Origin: Candidatus Woesearchaeota archaeon
Lineage (GTDB): Archaea; Nanobdellota; Nanobdellia; SCGC-AAA011-G17; UBA489
Direction: 5' to 3'
Assembly: GCA_018302985.1 (NCBI GenBank)
Contig: JAGVZA010000003.1
Coordinates: 44,426 to 108,425, forward strand
Length of the DNA: 64,000 bases
How positions within the stretch are numbered: the stretch's first letter is position 1; every line of letters starts with the position of its first letter. The notes beneath the pieces were generated by a model. That model worked only from the letters and a program-made list of their open reading frames with translations. It was not told the DNA's origin and did no database searches. This document shows positions 20,232-28,519 of this stretch, in pieces. The translations under genes and the position numbers were made by a program.

Positions 20232-20298
20232 GCAAATGAGAACACCAACAAGTATATAAAGCTTACGGTCTTATAAAAGACCGTATAGAGGTGATTTC

Positions 20299-21249
20299 AT
20301 GTACATGAAAGCGAGTGTTAAGAAAGGAGAAGATGATCGATGGGGAAATATCATTACTGATATGAGAAATTGGAAAGCCTACAACGAGGAACTTGTTGTC
20401 CGTGGCGCCTTCTATCTTGATTTGAAATGGGCGTGGTCTTGGAAACAAGAACTTGCCACGATGAATGGTGGCAAGAAAGGAAGACCTTTCTGTTTTCCTG
20501 AATCACTCATCAAACTACAGGCAGTCTGGCATCAATGGATTGACTATCGTGGCATCGAAGGAATCACACGCATGCTCGTTGAGCATGCATTGCTCCCACA
20601 GTTCAATAATTATTCAACGACAAATCGCAGAGTAAACAAACTTGATCTTACCATTACACTTCCTACTGCGGGAGAAGTGCATGTTGCCTGTGATGGCACA
20701 GGCATCAAAATGTGCAACGCAGGAGCATATAGATCAGACAAATATGGAACAAAACGCAGACCTTACATCAGAGTGATTCTCACTGCTGATCCTCTTGCTA
20801 GGAAAATCCTGGCAGTCGAGGTAAATATTGAAGGTCATGGGATGAGTGAGCCTCAAGCAGCAGTCGAGCATCTTTCGATGCTTTGGACGCATGGCAAAAA
20901 AATCAAAAAGTTTTGGGGTGATCCTGGTCTTGATGATCGTAATCTGATTAATTGGTTAGATGCAGAGCATGCTGCTATTGCGATCAAGCCAAGGCAGCTC
21001 AGAACAAGTGATTGTGCAGAATCTGCTGCACGAAAAGTGCATGTTGACAACTATATGCAAGTAGGCTATAAACAATGGGCACAAGAAAATAACTATGGCA
21101 TGCGCTGGGTCGGCACAGAAGGCATATTTTCAGCAGTTAAACGCAAGTTTGGCGAGCATGTACGATCACGAAAGCGATCGAACATGTTGAAAGAAGCAGA
21201 ACGAAAGTTCTGGGCATATGATCAGATTCAGCAATACGCAAAACACTGA
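20299..21249 (+). CDS. DDE transposase (IS5-like)
   Basis: VACDGTGIK, FWGDPGLDDRNL, RWVGTEGIFSAVKRKFG; inside the IR-bounded element. Confidence 0.88.
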   Translation: MYMKASVKKGEDDRWGNIITDMRNWKAYNEELVVRGAFYLDLKWAWSWKQELATMNGGKKGRPFCFPESLIKLQAVWHQWIDYRGIEGITRMLVEHALLPQFNNYSTTNRRVNKLDLTITLPTAGEVHVACDGTGIKMCNAGAYRSDKYGTKRRPYIRVILTADPLARKILAVEVNIEGHGMSEPQAAVEHLSMLWTHGKKIKKFWGDPGLDDRNLINWLDAEHAAIAIKPRQLRTSDCAESAARKVHVDNYMQVGYKQWAQENNYGMRWVGTEGIFSAVKRKFGEHVRSRKRSNMLKEAERKFWAYDQIQQYAKH

Positions 21250-21363
21250 CTCCAAGATAGAGTCAGTATGCTGAATCAATTATGCAACACAGCATTTCAA
21301 AAGAGTAGTTTACTTCTCAAACACCCTCAGAGTATTTATAAAGAATAAGTTATTCACAAAAAT

Positions 21364-22194
21364 ATGACAACGAAACTCGCTATCTTTGAAGGAAAAGAAG
21401 TACGTAAGACCTGGCATAATGAGGAATGGTGGTTTTCTGTAATTGATATCGTTGGTGTTCTTTCAGGAAGTGAAGATCCGAGGAATTATTGGAAAGTCCT
21501 TAAACATCGTCTTAATGAAGAAGGTTCAAATCAAACGGTTACAAATTGTAACCAGTTGAAAATGCCTGCTGAAGACGGTAAATTAAGAGAAACTGACTGT
21601 GTAAATACAGAAGGAGCCTTCAGAATTATTCAATCTATTCCCTCTCCAAAAGCAGAACCCTTCAAACTTTGGCTGGCTAAAACTGGCTATGAACGTGTTC
21701 AAGAGATAGAAAATCCAGAGCTAGCTCAAAAAAGAATGAGAGAACTCTACAGAGCCAAAGGATATTCTGATGCATGGATAGAAAAAAGAGTAAGAGGCAT
21801 TGTCATACGGGATGAACTAACAGATGAATGGAAACAGCGCGGAGTTGATGAACACAAAGAGTTTGCTATATTAACTGCTGAAATCTCCAAAGCAACTTTT
21901 GGAATGACTCCTAACGAATACAAAAAATTCAAGGGCTTGGAAAAAGAGAATCTCAGAGACCATATGAACCACATGGAACTTATCTTTACTATGCTTGGCG
22001 AGGCTTCTACTACAACAATTGCGAGAAACAAGAATGCACAAGGATTTGTAGAAAACAAGGATGCTGCAGTTGAAGGAGGAATAGTTGCTGGAGTCGCGAG
22101 AAAAGAACTTGAGCACAGAAGCGGAGAACAAGTAATGAAACCAGACAATTATCTAGATAGCCCTGAAAAGCACAAAAGACTCACCAAAAAATAG
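21364..22194 (+). CDS. Bro-N domain (phage antirepressor/DinD-like) protein
   Basis: LAIFEGKEVRKTWHNEEWWFSVIDIVGVLSGSEDPRNYWKVLKHRL. Confidence 0.85.
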   Translation: MTTKLAIFEGKEVRKTWHNEEWWFSVIDIVGVLSGSEDPRNYWKVLKHRLNEEGSNQTVTNCNQLKMPAEDGKLRETDCVNTEGAFRIIQSIPSPKAEPFKLWLAKTGYERVQEIENPELAQKRMRELYRAKGYSDAWIEKRVRGIVIRDELTDEWKQRGVDEHKEFAILTAEISKATFGMTPNEYKKFKGLEKENLRDHMNHMELIFTMLGEASTTTIARNKNAQGFVENKDAAVEGGIVAGVARKELEHRSGEQVMKPDNYLDSPEKHKRLTKK

Positions 22195-22277
22195 TAGCAC
22201 CCCTAACAAAAGACTTTTAGACTAGATACTGTAACGGGAATAAGTTTTATAAAGCATTCCAAGAGTCATATTTTCGT

Positions 22278-22376
22278 GCGTCGGTAGTTTAGCCTGGAAT
22301 GGTAAGTCTAAAACCATGGGCTATAGAATCTCGGCCTTCCAAGTCGGGGACCTGGGTTCAAATCCCAGCCGGCGCA
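22278..22376 (+). tRNA. tRNA-Gly(TCC) with probable ~24-nt intron in D-loop
   Basis: Acceptor GCGTCGG/CCGGCGC+A; anticodon arm TCGGC-CTTCCAA-GTCGG; T arm CTGGG-TTCAAAT-CCCAG; D-loop region 35 nt instead of ~11. Confidence 0.85.
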
Positions 22377-22414
22377 CTTATTATTTATTAAGACTAAATT
22401 AAAATTTTATAAAC

Positions 22415-23122
22415 ATGCTAAAGAATATTTTGATTACAGGTATGCCTGGAAGCGGAAAATCCACAGTTCTAGAAAAAGTAATAACAAAGTATCCTAAAAA
22501 AGTTGGTTTTATCACTAGAGAAATCCGCAAAGGCAAAGACAGAGAAGGTTTTGAGATAGCAACCCATACGGGAGAAAAAGCACTCTTAGCACATATTTCT
22601 TTTACCACTTCCCAGAAAGTTTCTAAGTACTTTGTAAGTATACCTCATTTAGAATCTCTTTTACCAAAAGTAAGCAACTTTCAACCTGATGATCTTCTTT
22701 ACTTAGATGAAATAGGCCAAATGCAATTATTTTCAGATGCTTTTAAAGCACTTGTCTTAACTTATTTAGACTCAGATAACATTGTCTTGTGCACTATCAG
22801 CAAGATCTATGCAGATGCCTTTACAACCTCTCTCAAAAAGAGGGATGATGTCCTTCTTATTGAAATTACTGAGGAGAATAGAGCCTCTCAATTGGAATTT
22901 ATTAGTCAATTGATCACAAAGATACTCAAAGCACGCAACTATATCTTAGAAAAAGAGAGATTCACTATTAAAGGTAACACAGCTAAAATGCGTTCCACTC
23001 ATGCACTAAGAAATTTATCTCGTATTCATAACAGATGGACTTGTGATTGTGATTTTTTTAAGAAGCACTTTATTTGCAGCCATGCTCTAGCTCTTACTGA
23101 ACTAACTTCTAAACAACCTTAG
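22415..23122 (+). CDS. THEP1-like NTPase fused to SWIM-type zinc motif
   Basis: ILITGMPGSGKSTVLEKV...GFITREIRKGKDREGFEI; C-term WTCDCDFFKKHFICSHALAL (CxCx8CxH). Confidence 0.8.
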   Translation: MLKNILITGMPGSGKSTVLEKVITKYPKKVGFITREIRKGKDREGFEIATHTGEKALLAHISFTTSQKVSKYFVSIPHLESLLPKVSNFQPDDLLYLDEIGQMQLFSDAFKALVLTYLDSDNIVLCTISKIYADAFTTSLKKRDDVLLIEITEENRASQLEFISQLITKILKARNYILEKERFTIKGNTAKMRSTHALRNLSRIHNRWTCDCDFFKKHFICSHALALTELTSKQP

Positions 23123-23227
23123 TATTGTCTTAGTATCTCCCCATTAGATAATCTCTAAAGTTACCCAACTATTACTTATCGAATCGTCATACTATTTGTA
23201 TACTCTCTCAGTAGTTAATTATTTAAA

Positions 23228-26200
23228 ATGCAATTTACGCTCAATCCTATGGGTATTATAAGAACCTTTACCGCAATAACTAAAGATGATGTAGCTTTAG
23301 CCGGAGGCAAAGGAGCTTCCTTGGGAGAGATGACTCAAGCTGGTATTCCAGTTCCTCAGGGATTTGTACTCCTCTCAGAAGCTTTTGAACGTTTTATTCA
23401 AGAAACTAATCTTGGTGCTGAAATAGATTCTCTTCTTCATAAAGTGAAACATGAGGAAATGCATACTGTTGAAAGAGCTTCAGAACAGATTCAAGCATTA
23501 ATTCTCCAATCACAAATGCCAAAAGATATAGCAAACGAAGTAAAAAAACACTTCAAAACATTAGGAGCTAAATATGTTGCTGTTCGTTCTAGTGCAACTG
23601 CAGAAGATTCCTCTACTGCCGCATGGGCAGGACAATTAGACTCTTACTTGAATACTACAGAAGAAAAGCTCTTAGAACATGTACAACGTTGTTGGGCTTC
23701 TTTGTTTACACCAAGAGCTATTTTTTATAGGTTTGAAAAAGATCTTCACAAAACTAACATTTCTGTGGCAGTAGTGGTGCAAAAGATGATTAATTCTGAA
23801 ATTTCAGGCATAGCTTTCTCAGTGCATCCTGTAACTCAAGATTATAATCAACTTATTATTGAAGCTGGTTTTGGTCTAGGGGAAGCGATAGTTTCTGGAA
23901 CCATAACTCCTGATAGTTATGTAGTTGAAAAGCAACCTAGAAGAATTCTAGAAAAGAACATTGTCGAACAGAAAAGGGGACTTTATAGAAAAGAACAAGG
24001 TGGCAATGAGTGGCATGAACGTATTCCTCATGGACATCAACAGAAACTTTCAGATGCTCAAATTTTGGAACTCACAGCAATTGTATTAACTATAGAAGAT
24101 CATTATGGTTTTCCATGTGACATAGAATGGGCATTTGAAAAAGGAAAATTCTTCATAACTCAAAGCAGACCTATTACAACTTTGACTGAAAAAGAGAAAG
24201 AAAAGAAGTTCTTTTTTGAAAAAGAAGTCACTAGAGATTTAGCGTTATTGGCAATTGAAGGATTTGGTCCAGCACTAATTAATCTTTATAATAAACTGAA
24301 AGGCATTTATCCGACTTCTCCATTTATGATTTTTTATACTAGGAGTCTTCTTGTTGAAGAATGGCTTGATACCGACCTTTTAAAAGAATTTGTCGAGCTT
24401 ATTTATTTAGAGAATTTGAAAGGTTCAATTTTCTTAGAACAATACATCGTGAATTATAAAAAGCATTTAGATTTCTATAAAGATACTAATATTACTTCAT
24501 TAAAAGAACTACAGAAGTATTTGAGCTCATTATATTTCGCTTTAGAAAGTTTTATAATTTTCTATTTTACTGCAGGAGACAATCGAACTCCTAAACCCAT
24601 TCTTCAACTTGCAAAACAAATCCGGAATACTGACAATTTGGGCGATGCCTCTGACAAAGTAGTCAGATCAGCTCTAAAAAATATATTTCCCCATACTACG
24701 GGATATGAAACGGTTATTTCTTCTAATGACTTGCCTAATATGCCTACAATTGACGTTTTAAAAAAGCGAGCGAAACAATTCCTGTTTATTCCTGGGAAAT
24801 TCGCAGAAACTATCTCTTTGCAGGATTTTTCACATAATCACCCAGAGTATCATTTTCATATTGAAACTCCACCAGCCGATAGCACAATGCTTGTCGGCCA
24901 AATTGGGAACAAGGGACTGGCTAAAGGTAAAATTCGTATTGTAAATCGAAAGAAGGAAATTAATAATTTTCGAGAGGGAGAGATTTTAGTATCAACTATG
25001 ACGACGCCAGATTTCTTGCCTATAATGAAAAAAGCAGCCGCTTTTATCACCGATGAAGGCGGAATTACCTGTCATGCGGCCATTATTTCTCGCGAACTCA
25101 AAAAGCCATGTATTATCGGCACCAAGTTCGCTACTAAAATACTAAAGGACGGAGACTTAGTAGAAGTTGATGCAGATAATGGAATTGTGAGAATCTTAGA
25201 AAAAACAGAGGATAAATCTCTCTTAAAATATATTGAATCACAAAAATGGGGGGATTTTAAAAATGTAAGAAGACCTCTCTTAATAGCTTCGCTCTCGAAC
25301 TTAAGTGCTAGAGAGAGCAAGAAAATAATCGCGAAAGAAGATATTGATGTTAAAAAGTTTAATGAAAACTCCTTGAGAGCGTTTAATCTTAATCAACCTC
25401 ATTTGTCTAAAGAAATCTTAGTTAAAGAGTTGAAAGATCCGAAACATATTGTCAACTATATTCAAGAAGACTATACTCATCTAGCTAAGATTGTTAGTCT
25501 TATCAAAACCATAAGTGGTTACATGAAACGCAAAGATCATGCTGGCTTGCATAAGTATACTCTAGAATTTATTACTCTCTATAAAAAGATATTTTTTATG
25601 AAGTATTATTTGAACGGTTTGCTCCAAGAATTAAATGAACATGAAACCAAGTATAACTTCCCTAAGAAAGTCATAGTAATGTCCAACAATTGGAGAAATG
25701 ATTGGTCTAGCATAGAAGAGCTCTATTTTATAAAATTTATAGCAGAATTTTTAATGAAGAGGAAAATTTCTGGTAAGGATTTCATGGATTATGTTCATAT
25801 CGATGAGTTTATGGACTTACTGAATAAGAAAATAACTGGTGATTCTCTCATGGCTCTTCTTGAAAAAAGAAAAAAGAGCGGATATATTTTATTGAACCTT
25901 AAAAACAAGCACTATCAAAATAAATTATTGGAGTTTGAAGATGCAACATTCAATTCCATAGAAAATATACTCTCCGCTAACTATCACAAAGTAATACAAG
26001 CTAAAATAAAAGATAATTGCATCTTTGGAAAATCTGTACTCAAAAATAACAAAAAAGTAATTGGCGAATGCATCCTAATTCATGAAAAGAAAGACCTCCT
26101 TAAACACAAGCTAGATGGCAAAATATTAGTAACTCCTATGACGACACCAGAATTTATCCCTTACATACACAATCTAAAAGGCATTATAACTGATAATGGG

Positions 26201-28519
26201 GGAGTTGTTTGCCATGCAGCAATTACTTCTAGGGAATATAATATACCTTGTATCATTGGGACTGAAGCAGCTACCAAATTTTTAAAGAATGGCGATATGG
26301 TTGAGATTGATGCTAATAAGGGAATTATTCGTCTTTTAGAAAAAGAAACAAATAAAACAATTTTTGATCCTGCCACCATTGATTGGTTTAAAGTTATGGA
26401 AAGAAAAAATCTTTTTTTCGTAGGTTTAGCATTTACCGATGTTGAAACTGAAAAATTTAAACAAGTATGTGGATTTCAACTACAACGCTATCTTTTCAAG
26501 TATGAAAAAGGTATGTGGAGCACCTATAGAGGGATTCAAGAACACTCTGAACTTTATAACTATTTTTCACAACTAATAAAAAAGAGAGACAAAAGACTTT
26601 TTGAATTTGCAAAACAAGCAAAGAAATTTAACGATCTTGCTAAAAAATATATTGATGCTTATTCTTTAAATAAGAATGTTAAGATTGACAATTATGAAAA
26701 AGAGTATAACATTTATTGTGACACCCTTCTTTATGGAGTAACTATTCCTTGGGCAGTTCTTGGAGCTTTTGAAATAATGACTCCGACTGAAAGAAAAGTT
26801 TATAGAGATATTCTTAATTTATATGAACCTTTTAGAGCAGAATCATTATATCCTGATTTTGAAAGGAGAATACTTCAAAAATACAGAGTTGCTTTATCAA
26901 AAAGATATAATCTAGATATTAATTTACTTTACTTGCTTACACCTTGGGAACTTAAAAATGCTCTTAAAGGGATTTTTATACCGAAAAAAGAAATTCTTAA
27001 GAAGAGAAATGAATATTGCATATATTGGTTTAATCCACTAACTAAAGAAATAATTTTTTCCTATGATCCATCTATTGAGAAAAAAATAACAATTCTACAA
27101 AAAGATTCAGTGGAAAATGTTAAAATTATTAAAGGAACTATTGTATATCCCGGAATAGTTAGCGGAAATGTTAGAATCATTTATGAGGCCATAGATTGTG
27201 TGAATTTCAAGCAAAATGAAATACTTGTCTCTCCCTCTACAAATCCCACATTAATGCCTGCCATAAAGAAATGTGCAGGAATAATCACTGATGAAGGCGG
27301 TATGACTTCACATGCTGCTATTATTGCAAGAGAACTAAAGAAACCATGTATAATAGGCACAAGAATCGCAACACAGATTCTTAAAGATGGAATGGAAGTA
27401 GAGGTTGACGCTGATAATGGAATTGTGAGAATCTTATCAGAAAATAGTAAAGTTGATGAAATCAAATATGAAAAAATAATTTTATCTCAATATATGAATA
27501 GAGAACACTCTTTATTTTATGCGCATGTATGGAATGAAGCTAATAGAGATTTATTTGACTCTTTTGTAAAGGGAACTAATATTAAAAATATGGTCTTTGT
27601 ACTCAACAAACTAGGAATTCTTGAAGTATATTATGATCTTAATCAGCTGGAAGAAGTATTTAATAAAATTGCACAACGTCTTATAGAAAATCCAAAATTA
27701 CTTGAAGAGATTATCTCTAATTTTTATAAATATTGGAAGCAGTTATTTCCTTATGTAGAAAAGAAGAAAAAAATTAAGAATTTAAAGGAATTAAAAAAAT
27801 ATTATCATAATTGGATTAGTTGGTGGGCTTCAATGGCCTATCTCTTTGTCATTCCAGATCGCACAAATATTCCACAAAATCTTAAAAAGAAAGCCCTTAA
27901 GGTCCGTGTTGAAACACAACAATATTCAGATGATGGGGATAGAATATTCTTAGAATTCATCAAAGAAAAATATCCCAAATATTTCGATATAGCACATCTT
28001 ATTACTCCAGAAGAAGCTTTCAGATTAGATTCCTTATCTACGAAAGAAGTAGAAATCATCAAAGAACGAAAGAAAGGATGTGCACTGATAACTCTGCATG
28101 GAAAATCAAAACTAATAAAATCTGTTGATCTAGAGGCGGAAGCGAAAAAACAAAATATCTCTTTTGAAATAGTTAAACAGGAAAAGACAGATGAATTAAG
28201 AGGTTTAGCCGCATCTCCTGGAGCAGCTAAGGGTCCAGTAAGACTCGTGCTTAAAAAAGCAGATCTTGCTTTAGTTAAGAAAGGAGATATCATGATAACC
28301 TATGCTACGTCTCCGGATTATGTTCCTGCTATGAAAAAATGTGTAGCAGTCATCACAGATGAAGGGGGAGTTGTCTGTCATGCCGCAATCGTATGTCGTG
28401 AATTAGGTCTTCCATGCATCGTAGGAACAAAAAACGCTACTAAAATACTAAAGGACGGAGATCTAGTTGAAATAGACGCTGATAATGGAATAATTAAAAT
28501 CTTGAAGAGAACAACATGA
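23228..28519 (+). CDS. PEP-synthase-like protein: one ATP-grasp (PPDK_N) domain and four phosphohistidine swivel domains
   Basis: GGKGASLGEMTQAGIPVPQGF, YVAVRSSATAEDSSTAAWAGQLDSYLN, ITQSRPITTL; four T-D-(E/N)-GG-x-x-(C/S)-HAA motifs. Confidence 0.88.
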   Translation: MQFTLNPMGIIRTFTAITKDDVALAGGKGASLGEMTQAGIPVPQGFVLLSEAFERFIQETNLGAEIDSLLHKVKHEEMHTVERASEQIQALILQSQMPKDIANEVKKHFKTLGAKYVAVRSSATAEDSSTAAWAGQLDSYLNTTEEKLLEHVQRCWASLFTPRAIFYRFEKDLHKTNISVAVVVQKMINSEISGIAFSVHPVTQDYNQLIIEAGFGLGEAIVSGTITPDSYVVEKQPRRILEKNIVEQKRGLYRKEQGGNEWHERIPHGHQQKLSDAQILELTAIVLTIEDHYGFPCDIEWAFEKGKFFITQSRPITTLTEKEKEKKFFFEKEVTRDLALLAIEGFGPALINLYNKLKGIYPTSPFMIFYTRSLLVEEWLDTDLLKEFVELIYLENLKGSIFLEQYIVNYKKHLDFYKDTNITSLKELQKYLSSLYFALESFIIFYFTAGDNRTPKPILQLAKQIRNTDNLGDASDKVVRSALKNIFPHTTGYETVISSNDLPNMPTIDVLKKRAKQFLFIPGKFAETISLQDFSHNHPEYHFHIETPPADSTMLVGQIGNKGLAKGKIRIVNRKKEINNFREGEILVSTMTTPDFLPIMKKAAAFITDEGGITCHAAIISRELKKPCIIGTKFATKILKDGDLVEVDADNGIVRILEKTEDKSLLKYIESQKWGDFKNVRRPLLIASLSNLSARESKKIIAKEDIDVKKFNENSLRAFNLNQPHLSKEILVKELKDPKHIVNYIQEDYTHLAKIVSLIKTISGYMKRKDHAGLHKYTLEFITLYKKIFFMKYYLNGLLQELNEHETKYNFPKKVIVMSNNWRNDWSSIEELYFIKFIAEFLMKRKISGKDFMDYVHIDEFMDLLNKKITGDSLMALLEKRKKSGYILLNLKNKHYQNKLLEFEDATFNSIENILSANYHKVIQAKIKDNCIFGKSVLKNNKKVIGECILIHEKKDLLKHKLDGKILVTPMTTPEFIPYIHNLKGIITDNGGVVCHAAITSREYNIPCIIGTEAATKFLKNGDMVEIDANKGIIRLLEKETNKTIFDPATIDWFKVMERKNLFFVGLAFTDVETEKFKQVCGFQLQRYLFKYEKGMWSTYRGIQEHSELYNYFSQLIKKRDKRLFEFAKQAKKFNDLAKKYIDAYSLNKNVKIDNYEKEYNIYCDTLLYGVTIPWAVLGAFEIMTPTERKVYRDILNLYEPFRAESLYPDFERRILQKYRVALSKRYNLDINLLYLLTPWELKNALKGIFIPKKEILKKRNEYCIYWFNPLTKEIIFSYDPSIEKKITILQKDSVENVKIIKGTIVYPGIVSGNVRIIYEAIDCVNFKQNEILVSPSTNPTLMPAIKKCAGIITDEGGMTSHAAIIARELKKPCIIGTRIATQILKDGMEVEVDADNGIVRILSENSKVDEIKYEKIILSQYMNREHSLFYAHVWNEANRDLFDSFVKGTNIKNMVFVLNKLGILEVYYDLNQLEEVFNKIAQRLIENPKLLEEIISNFYKYWKQLFPYVEKKKKIKNLKELKKYYHNWISWWASMAYLFVIPDRTNIPQNLKKKALKVRVETQQYSDDGDRIFLEFIKEKYPKYFDIAHLITPEEAFRLDSLSTKEVEIIKERKKGCALITLHGKSKLIKSVDLEAEAKKQNISFEIVKQEKTDELRGLAASPGAAKGPVRLVLKKADLALVKKGDIMITYATSPDYVPAMKKCVAVITDEGGVVCHAAIVCRELGLPCIVGTKNATKILKDGDLVEIDADNGIIKILKRTT
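24893..25204 (+). other. Phosphohistidine swivel domain 1 (His616)
   Basis: ITDEGGITCHAAIISRELKKPCIIGT; His codon 25073-25075. Confidence 0.88.
26024..26345 (+). other. Phosphohistidine swivel domain 2 (His996)
   Basis: ITDNGGVVCHAAITSREYNIPCIIGT; His codon 26213-26215. Confidence 0.85.
27131..27440 (+). other. Phosphohistidine swivel domain 3 (His1362)
   Basis: ITDEGGMTSHAAIIARELKKPCIIGT; His codon 27311-27313. Confidence 0.88.
28196..28516 (+). other. Phosphohistidine swivel domain 4 (His1718)
   Basis: ITDEGGVVCHAAIVCRELGLPCIVGT; His codon 28379-28381. Confidence 0.88.

Larger units (their letters stand above)
19953..21294 (+). mobile_element. Complete insertion sequence, probable IS5-like, 1342 bp
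   Basis: 16-bp perfect terminal IRs TGCTGTGTTGCATAAT (19953-19968) / ATTATGCAACACAGCA (21279-21294); 9-bp TSD TTTCAAAAG at 19944-19952 and 21295-21303. Confidence 0.93.
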
